NCBI GenBank assembly: GCA_964572725.1
Contig: CAZNFW010000028.1
Location: 1 to 38,606, forward strand
From: Rosettibacter sp964572725
GTDB taxonomy: Bacteria > Bacteroidota > Ignavibacteria > Ignavibacteriales > Melioribacteraceae
Direction of reading: 5' to 3'
Length of the DNA: 38,606 nucleotides
Within the stretch, counting starts at the first letter, position 1. Each line of letters begins with the position of its first letter. The position numbers and the translations under genes were made by a program. Positions 23,509-32,343 of the stretch are shown here, one piece after another. Under the pieces are notes generated by a model that was not told where the DNA came from, made no database searches, and saw only the letters and a list, made by a program, of their open reading frames with translations.

Positions 23509-25947
23509 GTGGTTCTCTTCCGGAAAGATTTAATTTATCTAGTTATTGCAATTTTATTTATAGGATTTAATAAAAATAGTGCACAGGATTTCAATTGTGC
23601 TGATTGTCACGAAATTTCAATAGAGAAATCAGTTCATAAAGATGCAATTGATTGTCAGGGCTGTCATGAAGATGTAGTTGATGAAGAACATATTGAAAAA
23701 GGGGCCAAAAAAGTAAACTGTGCAAACTGCCATGATGATAAAGTTAAATCAGTTAATTCAGATATTCATCACAGATTAAAAGTAAAAAATGCGCCTAATT
23801 GTGTTACCTGTCATGGCAATCATGAAATTCAAAAGCCGCCAGTAGAAAATTCACTTAAATCTAAGTTATATTGTACTAAATGTCATGAAGCCAAACCGAT
23901 TGCTGTAGCTTATCATGCAGTTGCAGTTGATAAAAGTAATTGTTTGAGCTGTCATAAAAAAGTTGATGTTAAACTTACGCTTCCAGTTTCCGTTCATAAA
24001 AATTTAGATTGCTCGGATTGCCACAGTTTTATTGCAAACAACTTGAAAGCTCACCCGAAAAACTTAAAATCAACAAAAAAAGCTGATTGCTACATATGCC
24101 ACAGTGAAATTGCAAAAGAACACAGTGAAAGCATTCACGGGATTGCGTTAAGTGAAGGTATTGATGATGCAGCAAAATGCTGGGATTGTCACGGTTCGCA
24201 TGATATTAAGAAGGTAGATCACCCATCAAGTTCAGTGTATCCTACAAATCTTGCAGCAACATGTGCTAAATGTCATGATAATCCTGAACTTGTAAAAAAA
24301 TATGATATTGGCATTACTTCGCCGGGCAAAACTTATAAAAATTCTGTTCATGGGCTTCTTGTTCAAAAAGGAAGAATGAATGCTGCAACATGCACAATGT
24401 GTCACGGAGTCCATGATATTAAAAACAAAGTACAGCCTTCTTCTAAGATATCTTCTTTTAATATTCCTCAAACTTGTGGACAATGCCACCCAAAAGAGGC
24501 AGAAGATTATCAAAAATCAATTCACTGGATTAGAGCTAAGAAAGGATTTAGAGAATCACCAGTTTGCAATGATTGTCATAGTGAACACAGCATACAATCA
24601 ATATCGACTGTAGATAAAAGAGAAGAAGCAAGAAAGATTCAGGAAAAGACATGCATGGTATGTCATGAAAATCCAATGATAGCTCAAAAGTTTGGTATTG
24701 ATGGAGGACAGGCAAAATCGTATCAGGATAGTTATCACGGACTTGCAGTAATGCGCGGCGATAAAGATGCAGCAATGTGTATTGATTGCCACGGTGTGCA
24801 CAAGATTTTGCCAAAAGAACATCCTGAATCAAGTGTTAATGTTGCTAATGTAACAAATACATGCAGAAAGTGTCATGCAAATGCAACTCCTGTTTTCTCT
24901 CAAAGTTATTCTCATAAAACTGAAAACGAGACAGCCGCAAAAATTGAAAATATTGTTGCCAATATTTATTTCTGGTTGATTATTTCAGTTATTGGAGGAA
25001 TGGTGTTACATAATCTGCTGATTTTCATTTATGAAATCAGAAAAAAGAAAAAAAGAATTGAAGGAGAGATTACAATACCAAGATTTACAAAGAGCGAAGT
25101 TGTTCAACATTTTCTATTATTAATTTCCTTTATAGCACTTGCAATTACTGGTTTTGCTCTTAAATATAATCAAAGTTGGTGGGCAGAACTTTTAAGAACT
25201 TTTGGAATGACAGAAACTGCACGACAATATATCCATCGCGGTGCTGCAATAATTTTAATTGGAACAGGATTATATCATATAATTTATTTGTTATCAACTG
25301 CCAGAGGAAGAGAAGTGCTTAAGAACTTAATTCCTACATACAACGATGTTATCGATGCAAAAGATACTATTCTTTATTATCTGAGAATCAAAAAACAAAA
25401 ACCAATTTATGATAAATATGATTACACCGAAAAAGCTGAATACTGGGCTTTAATTTGGGGCACTGTTGTAATGGGTTTGACAGGATTTATTTTGTGGTTT
25501 CCAACTGTGGTTGGCAACTGGGCACCTGTCTGGTTAATTAAAGTAAGTGAGCTTATTCATTTCTACGAAGCAATTTTAGCAACGCTTGCAATACTTGTAT
25601 GGCATTGGTTCTTTGTTATATTCCATCCGCATGAGTATCCAATGAGTTTAACTTGGATTGATGGAAAAATGACTTTGCATAATTATCGTCATCATCACGA
25701 AAAACATTTTAGAAGAGTTGTACTTGAATGGAAAGAATATCAGTTGGGGAAAAGAGATTATAAAAAATTGAGTAACTCAACAATTCTTTTTACATCGACA
25801 TTAAAAAAGAATGGATTGAATCCTGATGTGATAATTGACTCAGAATTGGATAACGACCCGGAATTAAAATTATGGCTTGATGAAAAATTAAATCCAAAAA
25901 CAGAAGAAAACAACAAAAAAGAAAGTAAAAATGAAAAAAAGAATTAA
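23509..25947 (+). CDS. 16-heme cytochrome c fused to a cytochrome b membrane domain (CbcL-like)
   Basis: An 812-residue two-part protein. After a signal peptide (ending about NKNSAQ) the periplasmic half holds 16 CxxCH motifs from CADCH to CRKCH. The second half of this region (about residues 205-460) repeats a two-heme module: a S-x-HG/HW helix, 'AAxCxxCHGxH', a Pro-Ser-Ser loop and 'TCxxCH'. The C-terminal half (about 480-740) has five membrane helices with candidate heme b histidines (VVQHFLLL, YIHRGAA, GLYHIIYLL, LIHFYEA, VWHWFF) and the FHPHEYPMSLTWIDGKM ending typical of FdnI/HydC-type cytochrome b in such fusions. The charged tail ends in Lys/Glu-rich residues. Geobacter CbcL has the same c-then-b layout with fewer hemes and oxidises menaquinol for extracellular electron transfer; that role is inferred here. 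GTG start with GGAG upstream. Confidence 0.9.
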   Translation: MVLFRKDLIYLVIAILFIGFNKNSAQDFNCADCHEISIEKSVHKDAIDCQGCHEDVVDEEHIEKGAKKVNCANCHDDKVKSVNSDIHHRLKVKNAPNCVTCHGNHEIQKPPVENSLKSKLYCTKCHEAKPIAVAYHAVAVDKSNCLSCHKKVDVKLTLPVSVHKNLDCSDCHSFIANNLKAHPKNLKSTKKADCYICHSEIAKEHSESIHGIALSEGIDDAAKCWDCHGSHDIKKVDHPSSSVYPTNLAATCAKCHDNPELVKKYDIGITSPGKTYKNSVHGLLVQKGRMNAATCTMCHGVHDIKNKVQPSSKISSFNIPQTCGQCHPKEAEDYQKSIHWIRAKKGFRESPVCNDCHSEHSIQSISTVDKREEARKIQEKTCMVCHENPMIAQKFGIDGGQAKSYQDSYHGLAVMRGDKDAAMCIDCHGVHKILPKEHPESSVNVANVTNTCRKCHANATPVFSQSYSHKTENETAAKIENIVANIYFWLIISVIGGMVLHNLLIFIYEIRKKKKRIEGEITIPRFTKSEVVQHFLLLISFIALAITGFALKYNQSWWAELLRTFGMTETARQYIHRGAAIILIGTGLYHIIYLLSTARGREVLKNLIPTYNDVIDAKDTILYYLRIKKQKPIYDKYDYTEKAEYWALIWGTVVMGLTGFILWFPTVVGNWAPVWLIKVSELIHFYEAILATLAILVWHWFFVIFHPHEYPMSLTWIDGKMTLHNYRHHHEKHFRRVVLEWKEYQLGKRDYKKLSNSTILFTSTLKKNGLNPDVIIDSELDNDPELKLWLDEKLNPKTEENNKKESKNEKKN

Positions 25948-26016
25948 TTGCCTATAAATCTAGATTGACTTATTTTCCTAATAAATAAAATGTTCATTTA
26001 ATTTCAGGAGGAATTT

Positions 26017-26568
26017 ATGATGCTGAAAAAACTAATAACTTTCGTGCTATTTGCAATTGTAGTTTATTTTATAGTTCCTGCTCAGATTTATTCGCAACCA
26101 TATGGCTATGAAGGGACTCAAGTTTGCGGTACATGCCATAAAACAGAAAAACAGGGACAGCAGCTAAAAATCTGGCAGGAAAGCAAACATGCAAATGCAT
26201 ACAAAGCACTATTAACAGAAGAAGCAAATAAACTTTCAGGAGATGTAAAAGCTGTTGAGAATCCAAAATGTTTGAAATGTCATACAAGCGGTCATGATGT
26301 GGCTGATAAAAAATTACTTGGACCAAAATTTAAAATTGAAGATGGCGTTCAATGCGAAACATGTCACGGACCTGGTTCAGCTTACAAAACTTTAAAAGTT
26401 ATGAAGGATAGAAATGAAGCTGTAAAGAATGGATTAGTTGTATGGAAAGATAATGAAGAAATAGAAAAATTCTGTAAAACATGTCACAATTCTGAAAGTC
26501 CAACTTATAAAGAATTTAATTTTGCAGAAATGTGGCCTAAAATTGCTCATAAAGTACCCAAGAATTAA
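26017..26568 (+). CDS. Tetraheme cytochrome c554-like protein
   Basis: A 183-residue exported cytochrome. A signal peptide (about 1-27, ending AQIYSQ) precedes four CxxCH motifs: CGTCH, CLKCH, CETCHGPGS and CKTCHN. The opening YEGTQVCGTCHKTEKQGQQL and KIWQESKHANAYKAL (His ligand helix), the KCLKCHTSGHDVAD segment, and the VQCETCHGPGSAY stretch are those of the cytochrome c554 family. AGGAGG lies seven bases before the first of two adjacent ATG codons. It sits between the cytochrome b fusion and the barrel gene, so it probably serves as a periplasmic shuttle between inner-membrane quinol oxidase and outer-membrane conduit. Confidence 0.9.
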   Translation: MMLKKLITFVLFAIVVYFIVPAQIYSQPYGYEGTQVCGTCHKTEKQGQQLKIWQESKHANAYKALLTEEANKLSGDVKAVENPKCLKCHTSGHDVADKKLLGPKFKIEDGVQCETCHGPGSAYKTLKVMKDRNEAVKNGLVVWKDNEEIEKFCKTCHNSESPTYKEFNFAEMWPKIAHKVPKN

Positions 26569-26587
26569 ATTCTTAGCAGGCTAAAAA

Positions 26588-27850
26588 ATGAAAAGAATCA
26601 TTTCATTAATAATTTTTCTGCCATTGATATTGAATGCACAAAATATTAACGGCAGATTTACATCATCTGTTTATTCTTTTGAAAGATTTAATGATGTTAA
26701 TAATTCCGAAAAGTTTTTCAGAACATATCAAACATTAAATCTCAATCTGAATTACAATAAATTTTCTTTACGTACAAGATTTAATTTTGAAAGCAACATT
26801 GGAAATCTGCTCGATAAAGACCCGCGAATGAGATTTTATAATCTTTATTTCGAAGCACGGGATTTATTAAATCTTGTTACATTAAAAATTGGGAGACAAC
26901 CTATTATTTTGCCTGTAGCAGGCGGTTTGTTCGATGGCATTAATTTGAAAGTTAAATATGCAGGATTTTCCTTAATGGGATTTTATGGCGGTAATGTCCC
27001 CGCTTATCAAAAATTAGAATTAATTGATGATATTGGCAATAATTATATTCTTGGCGGCAGATTCGAAACTTATGCATTGAAAAATTTTAGATTTGGAATT
27101 TCTTACATAGATAAGAACTTTAAACCTGTTGACTATTACGCTGAAAGACTGAACGAAAATTTAGACCTCGTTACTGTTCTCATTCAATCAAAATCAAATC
27201 AGTATAGATTTTTGTCGGGAGACATTTCTTACAATGATAATAATATTTTTGATTTGAACGCTCGATATGAATATGACTTGAACTACAAGGAAACATCTAA
27301 AATTGAATTTGATGGACGATTTAAGGCAACTAAAGAAATGGGATTTAATCTTTATTTCAATCAACGAGAACCAAAGATAAGATATAATTCTATCTTCTCT
27401 GTTTTTGATTATGGCAATTCAAAGGAAATAGAAGGTGGAATTGATTACAATGTTTCTAATCTTTACACTTTTGTATTTAAGTATGGTTATGTAAAGTTTG
27501 GGAATGAACATTCTTCTCGAATTACTATGGGAGCTAATACAAAATTTGGAAGTTTAAGTTATAGAAAAACATTTGGTGATGCAGGCGAACTGGATGCAAT
27601 TTCTCTTTATGCTGCTCATTCATTTATGGAAGGTTTCATTACTCCTTCTGCAGGAATAACTTACACAAATTATAAATTATCAAAGGACGATAATGTAAAT
27701 TCAATAACATCTTTTCTTGCTGGGTTTAATTTAAGGCCATGGAGAATTCTGTCGTTCGATTTGCAGGGACAATATTTCAATAATAAAATCTACAAAAATG
27801 ATTTAAGAATAATGTTCAAAGTAAATTATTTGTTCAATACAAATTTATAG
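26588..27850 (+). CDS. Outer-membrane beta-barrel, candidate porin of a cytochrome conduit
   Basis: A 420-residue exported protein. The signal peptide MKRIISLIIFLPLILNAQ is followed by about 400 residues of alternating polar and hydrophobic strands with aromatic girdles (for example LNLNLNYNKFSLRTRFNFES, LRIMFKVNYLFNTNL at the C-terminus, ending in a hydrophobic strand). It lacks heme motifs and any enzymatic signature I recognise; GRQPIILPVAGGLFDGINLK is reminiscent of porin-type proteins found beside multiheme cytochromes. Length suggests around 16-20 strands. Being flanked on both sides by multiheme cytochromes, it is a good candidate for the sheath of a porin-cytochrome complex, but this is inferred from position. 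Confidence 0.75.
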   Translation: MKRIISLIIFLPLILNAQNINGRFTSSVYSFERFNDVNNSEKFFRTYQTLNLNLNYNKFSLRTRFNFESNIGNLLDKDPRMRFYNLYFEARDLLNLVTLKIGRQPIILPVAGGLFDGINLKVKYAGFSLMGFYGGNVPAYQKLELIDDIGNNYILGGRFETYALKNFRFGISYIDKNFKPVDYYAERLNENLDLVTVLIQSKSNQYRFLSGDISYNDNNIFDLNARYEYDLNYKETSKIEFDGRFKATKEMGFNLYFNQREPKIRYNSIFSVFDYGNSKEIEGGIDYNVSNLYTFVFKYGYVKFGNEHSSRITMGANTKFGSLSYRKTFGDAGELDAISLYAAHSFMEGFITPSAGITYTNYKLSKDDNVNSITSFLAGFNLRPWRILSFDLQGQYFNNKIYKNDLRIMFKVNYLFNTNL

Positions 27851-27856
27851 AACAAT

Positions 27857-29056
27857 ATGAAAATAAAAATTTTATATGCAATCATAACTTTTTCGATTAT
27901 AATTTTTCTCAGCATTGCAGCTGTTAACGAAAGAGGAGAACCAAAAAAAACTAATAAGGATATAATTAAATTCTCTCACTCTTTGCATAAGGAAATTGCT
28001 GAATGTTCTGCATGCCACACTAAAGCAGCTGAGAGCACATCATTAAAAGACAGACTGCTGCCAGAAAAAGATGCATGTGCAACCTGCCATGATGTTGAAG
28101 ATACAGACAAATGCAATACCTGTCATTATAAAGATGTTAATGAAAAATTAATTCAGAGAGAATCAGATTTAATATTTAATCACAAAAAACATGTGACAGA
28201 ACAAAAAATGGAATGTATTGACTGTCATAAAGGATTGGATGAAGTTGATTATGCATTTCAATCTGCAGCATCAATTCCATCAATGAACAGTTGTTATAAA
28301 TGTCATAATAATCAAACAGTAGCAACAAATGACTGTGAGATTTGTCATATTTCAACTGCTAATTTGATTCCCGAAGACCATCAGGAAGTTGGTTTTATAA
28401 AAAATCATAAGTTTAGAGTTAATGCTATCAATGCAGAATGTGAAATGTGTCATGATAATAATTTTTGTGAGACCTGTCATGCATCAACAACAATGATAAC
28501 AGAATCGAACAGTGCAAGAGATTTTTATGTACCTTATTTGCCGCATAAATTCACTGATAATGCAAAGCAACAGCAGCTCAGCAGAGTTCATGATTTGAAT
28601 TATAGATTTACTCATGGCATTGATGCAAATAATAAATCGAGTGAATGCCAAACATGTCATCAGGTAGAAACATTTTGTGCAGAGTGTCATAATTCAAGTG
28701 GCGGTGATTTTGCATTGGAAGGTGCAATACCCGCTTCTCATAAAAAACCAAATTTTGTAACAATCGGGGTAGGCAGCGGAGGTGGTAGACATGCAGAAAT
28801 GGCTAAGCGTGATATTGAATCCTGTACTGCATGCCATGATGTTCAGGGAGCAGATCCGAGTTGTATTTTATGCCATGTTGATAACGATGGAATAAAAGGC
28901 ACAAATCCTAAAACTCACATAAGCAATTTCATGAGAGATGAAGATGGTGATTGGCATAGTGATGCAAATTCAGTTTGTTATTCATGTCACCGTGATGCAA
29001 ATGCAAGACCAAATGGACTGAAAGGCGTTGGTTTTTGTGGTTATTGTCATAATTAA
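27857..29056 (+). CDS. 14-heme cytochrome c
   Basis: A 399-residue cytochrome with 14 CxxCH motifs: CSACH, CATCH, CNTCH, CIDCH, CYKCH, CEICH, CEMCH, CETCH, CQTCH, CAECH, CTACH, CILCH, CYSCH and CGYCH, the last ending one residue before the C-terminus. The N-terminal hydrophobic segment (about 5-22) may be a signal peptide or an uncleaved anchor, since no clear cleavage site follows. Extra histidines in FSHSLHKEIAEC and FNHKKHVTEQK are typical distal ligands. The start is six bases after the barrel gene stop, so translation is linked to the barrel. It is the best candidate for the heme wire threaded through the barrel, by analogy with MtrA/porin pairs; no sequence similarity to MtrA is claimed. 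Confidence 0.88.
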   Translation: MKIKILYAIITFSIIIFLSIAAVNERGEPKKTNKDIIKFSHSLHKEIAECSACHTKAAESTSLKDRLLPEKDACATCHDVEDTDKCNTCHYKDVNEKLIQRESDLIFNHKKHVTEQKMECIDCHKGLDEVDYAFQSAASIPSMNSCYKCHNNQTVATNDCEICHISTANLIPEDHQEVGFIKNHKFRVNAINAECEMCHDNNFCETCHASTTMITESNSARDFYVPYLPHKFTDNAKQQQLSRVHDLNYRFTHGIDANNKSSECQTCHQVETFCAECHNSSGGDFALEGAIPASHKKPNFVTIGVGSGGGRHAEMAKRDIESCTACHDVQGADPSCILCHVDNDGIKGTNPKTHISNFMRDEDGDWHSDANSVCYSCHRDANARPNGLKGVGFCGYCHN

Positions 29057-29078
29057 CAAAACTCTTTTAGGGTAGAAT

Positions 29079-30080
29079 ATGAAATCCATAAAATTTTATT
29101 TCATTTTGATTGTGGCATTAAGTATAACACTAATTTCATGCAGCGATATTCAAGATGAAATTACACCACCTGAAAAATTAAGTGTTCATGGCAAAGAAGT
29201 AATGACAAAATCATCTCCCAATTTTCATGGCAGACAATTAGTAAATGGTAAAATGGAAAGCTGCAAATTATGTCATGCATCGGATTATTCTGGCGGTACT
29301 GCTAAAGTGAGTTGTTTAAATTGCCATGCTGCAATTAATGTTCATACAGCAGATATTAATAATCCAGTATCAGAAAAATTTCATGGTAAATTTATTGCTG
29401 GATTAAACTGGGATTTATCAAAATGCTCACAATGTCATGGCATCAATTATGCCGGAGGTATTGTAAGTCCAACTTGTAATTCCTGCCATAAATATTCAGG
29501 TGGTCCAGAAGCCTGTAACACATGTCATGGTGATTTTTCCAATTCATCAAAAATTTCACCGCCAAAAGCACTCAATGGGTCTAAAGAAACAACTGACCCC
29601 GGAGTGGGAGCTCATGAAAAACATTTGACAGATTCTGATTTTGCAAATGCCTTTAAATGTAATGAATGCCACATAATTCCAGAAAAATTTAATTCATCTG
29701 GACATATTGATAATACTCCAAAAGCAGAAGTTGTATTAAATATTTACAGTTTTTCTGGAGCTGGTAATCCAGCATATAATTTTAATGATAACAAATGCAG
29801 CAATACTTATTGTCACGGAAATTTTGAATTCAAAAAGGAAAATTCAAGTTATCAATTTGCTTACATTGAGGATAAAATAACTGGCAATAATTTTAATCCA
29901 GTGTGGAATAAAGTTGATGGAACTCAGGCTGCATGTGGTACATGTCATGGATTGCCGCCTAAAGGACATATTGAAGTTGATAAAAATTCATGCGGAGTTT
30001 GTCATGTGGGTGTTTCTGATAAGTATGGAAAAATTATTGATAAAACAAAACATATTAATGGAAAGATTGATTTGTTTTGA
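29079..30080 (+). CDS. 9-heme lipoprotein cytochrome, Geobacter CxxxxCH/CxxCH type
   Basis: A 333-residue lipoprotein. The signal peptide ends in a lipobox TLISC (Cys21), so it should be lipidated. It carries eight CxxCH motifs (CKLCH, CLNCH, CSQCH, CNSCH, CNTCH, CNECH, CGTCH, CGVCH) and one long CSNTYCH motif, giving nine hemes. The CSNTYCHGNF ... W ... ACGTCHGLPPKGH arrangement is the Geobacter-type CxxxxCH...CxxCH repeat found in outer-surface cytochromes. HGRQLVNGKMESCKLCH and FHGKFIAGLNWDLSKCSQCH form an internal pair of similar modules. As last gene of the operon before a strong terminator it is likely the outer-membrane, possibly surface-exposed, end of the electron path. Confidence 0.88.
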   Translation: MKSIKFYFILIVALSITLISCSDIQDEITPPEKLSVHGKEVMTKSSPNFHGRQLVNGKMESCKLCHASDYSGGTAKVSCLNCHAAINVHTADINNPVSEKFHGKFIAGLNWDLSKCSQCHGINYAGGIVSPTCNSCHKYSGGPEACNTCHGDFSNSSKISPPKALNGSKETTDPGVGAHEKHLTDSDFANAFKCNECHIIPEKFNSSGHIDNTPKAEVVLNIYSFSGAGNPAYNFNDNKCSNTYCHGNFEFKKENSSYQFAYIEDKITGNNFNPVWNKVDGTQAACGTCHGLPPKGHIEVDKNSCGVCHVGVSDKYGKIIDKTKHINGKIDLF

Positions 30081-30100
30081 GTATATCGTTTTCACTTTAA

Positions 30101-30133
30101 GCCGTCTCAAATAAAAAGGGACGGCTTTTTTTT
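30101..30133 (+). terminator. Strong intrinsic terminator after the cytochrome operon
   Basis: GCCGTC (30101-30106) pairs with GACGGC (30120-30125), extended by two further pairs one of which is G-T, around a 9-base or longer A-rich loop, followed directly by eight T (30126-30133). It lies 21 bases after the 9-heme lipoprotein stop and separates the cytochrome and heme-synthesis operons. Confidence 0.9.
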
Positions 30134-30199
30134 GTATTTCTTTTTGAATTATTGTAATCTATTTTTGGTTCATAATTAAGAATTAAAAGAGTAACACAG

Positions 30200-31024
30200 A
30201 TGATTTCTACTATTAACAGTTTAAATGCATTACTTCCATTTTTATATTTAATTGTTTTTTCAATTTACACATACGACTTTTTTACTGAAAAAAATTTGTT
30301 TACAAATTCAAAACGAATTTTTCTTTTTGTTACTCTTTTTGTTCATACTTTTTATTTAATGATTCGTTCTGTTGAATTCAATCATCCACCAATTACTACA
30401 AAGTTTGAAATATTTTCTTTGCTGGCTTTTTCGGTGTCGTTTTCATATTTCTTACTCGAATTACTAACTGATATTCGAGGAACGGGCTCCTTTATAATAT
30501 TGTTTTCTTTAGTATTTCAGGTTATATCTTCATTCTCAATTGAAAATAATTATGTTGTGCCCGAAGTATTAAGAAATCGAATGCTTGGACTTCATGTGGT
30601 TAGTGCTATACTTGGATATTCAGGATTTACAATTTCGGCAGTATATGGATTGTTGTTTTTAATCCTTTACAAAAATTTAAGAAACAATAAGTTTGGATTA
30701 ATATTTAATCGTCTGCCAAGTCTTGAAATTCTTGAAAAGTTAAGTTTTTATTCTCTGCTTATAGGATATATTCTTTTAACAATTGCAATAATTATCGGAA
30801 CAATATGGCTGCCAAATGCATTTCCGAATTTTAGGTTTTATGACCCGAAACTTGTTGGCACAGCTTTTATATGGATAATTTATGGAGCAGGAATCATAAG
30901 CAAATATTTAGCAAACTGGTATGGTAAAAAAGTTATAATATTTTCTCTTTGCGGATTTATTCTGACAATTATTTCTTTAATTGTAACCAGTACTTATTCA
31001 AATACATTTCATTCATTTTATTGA
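30200..31024 (+). CDS. hemX: HemX/CcsA-family membrane protein
   Basis: A 274-residue protein with about eight hydrophobic helices, belonging to the CcsA/HemX branch of heme-handling membrane proteins. The segments LLAFSVSFSYFLLELL, LHVVSAILGYSGFTISAVYG and FRFYDPKLVGTAFIWIIYGA follow the CcsA helical layout. In CcsA heme lyases the last segment is preceded by the WWD heme-binding motif; here the tryptophans are missing and only the YDPK part remains, which fits HemX rather than a working cytochrome c synthetase. HemX beside hemA, as in Bacillus, is reported to lower glutamyl-tRNA reductase levels. It opens the heme operon just after the cytochrome operon terminator. A role in cytochrome c maturation remains an alternative. 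Confidence 0.8.
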   Translation: MISTINSLNALLPFLYLIVFSIYTYDFFTEKNLFTNSKRIFLFVTLFVHTFYLMIRSVEFNHPPITTKFEIFSLLAFSVSFSYFLLELLTDIRGTGSFIILFSLVFQVISSFSIENNYVVPEVLRNRMLGLHVVSAILGYSGFTISAVYGLLFLILYKNLRNNKFGLIFNRLPSLEILEKLSFYSLLIGYILLTIAIIIGTIWLPNAFPNFRFYDPKLVGTAFIWIIYGAGIISKYLANWYGKKVIIFSLCGFILTIISLIVTSTYSNTFHSFY

Positions 31025-31041
31025 TTTTAAATTAACTGAAT

Positions 31042-32343
31042 ATGAATTTAATAGGAATTTCAATAAATCATAAAACTGCACCACTTGATATTTTAGAATC
31101 TCTTCATTTAACAAGAGACGAAATTATTGATTTTATTCCGCGGCTTAAAGAAGATTTCAGTGAAGGTGTTGTAATATCCACCTGTAACAGAACAGAAATT
31201 TTCTGCATTTCAAAAAATCAAAAATTGAATTCAGATTTAATTCTAAAAAAGCTGCTTGAATTTAAGCCGGTTCAAAATGTTAAAGAAGAAAATTTTACAA
31301 AATATTTTTCATGTGGTGCTATCAAACATATTTTTTCTGTTGCTTCTGGTATTGATTCTTTAATCATTGGTGACAGCCAGATACTTGGACAGGTTAAAGA
31401 ATCTTTTGAATTATCTGAAGACCTTGGTTTTGCAGGAACGATTATTAAAAGAATATTAAATACGGCATTAAAAGTTGGCAAGCGTGCAATCAAGGAAACG
31501 ACAATTGGTGAAGGAGCAGTTACTGTAAGTTATGCGGCTGTTCAGGTTCTGGAAAAAATATTTGCAGGGCTCGATAAAAAATCTGCTTTAATAATTGGAG
31601 CAGGCGAAACAGGAGAACTTGCAGCAATTAATTTGAAAGATAAAGGGATTGGAAAAATTACAATTACCAATCGTACATACGAACGAGCTGAAACTTTAGC
31701 TAAAAAAGTAGATGGAAGTATACTGCCTTTTGAATCATTAAAAGAAAATATCTTTAATTATGATGTAATCATTAGTGCTACAAGTTCACCAGATTTTATT
31801 TTGACCAAACAAGATATTCAAGACGCGATGAAAAAAAGAAAAAGTGCCCCAATTGTATTGATGGATATTGCAGTTCCGCGTGATATTGACCCTGAAGTAA
31901 AAAATCTTGAAAATGTTTTTTATCACGATATGGATTCGTTAAAAGTTATTGTAGATCAGAACATATTAAGAAGAAAGAGTGAAATTCCAAAGGTAGAAAA
32001 AATAATTATGGAAGAGATGGTTGAATTTTTTAGCTGGTATAATACACTTGAAGTTGTTCCAGTAATTAAATCTCTTAGAGATTTCTTTGAAGAGATAAAA
32101 AACGACGAGTTAGAAAAGATAAAAAATAAAGTAAGCCCAGAAGACTATACAAAAATAGAAGATATGACAAGAAGATTAATTGGAAGACTTTTGCATAATC
32201 CAACAGTCAAATTGCGTGAAATGGCAGAATCTGGAATTAATATTGATGAAATGATGGCAAATACAATTTTAGTTAAAGAATTATTTGCTCTTGATAAAGA
32301 TCGTTCCAATGGAAATGAAAACAAAGGCAAGGATAAAAATTGA
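31042..32343 (+). CDS. hemA: Glutamyl-tRNA reductase
   Basis: A 433-residue enzyme making glutamate-1-semialdehyde from glutamyl-tRNA with NADPH, the first committed step of C5-pathway heme synthesis. Visible: the N-terminal GISINHKTAPLDILE, the catalytic Cys in VVISTCNRTEIF (about Cys48), FSVASGIDSLIIGDSQILGQ, the tRNA/substrate helix RILNTALKVGKRA, the NADPH fold ALIIGAGETGELAA with ITNRTYERA, and the C-terminal dimerisation helices ending LRDFFEEIKNDEL and LHNPTVKLREMA. All family landmarks are intact. The stop TGA overlaps the TTG start of hemC (TTGA). Confidence 0.97.
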   Translation: MNLIGISINHKTAPLDILESLHLTRDEIIDFIPRLKEDFSEGVVISTCNRTEIFCISKNQKLNSDLILKKLLEFKPVQNVKEENFTKYFSCGAIKHIFSVASGIDSLIIGDSQILGQVKESFELSEDLGFAGTIIKRILNTALKVGKRAIKETTIGEGAVTVSYAAVQVLEKIFAGLDKKSALIIGAGETGELAAINLKDKGIGKITITNRTYERAETLAKKVDGSILPFESLKENIFNYDVIISATSSPDFILTKQDIQDAMKKRKSAPIVLMDIAVPRDIDPEVKNLENVFYHDMDSLKVIVDQNILRRKSEIPKVEKIIMEEMVEFFSWYNTLEVVPVIKSLRDFFEEIKNDELEKIKNKVSPEDYTKIEDMTRRLIGRLLHNPTVKLREMAESGINIDEMMANTILVKELFALDKDRSNGNENKGKDKN

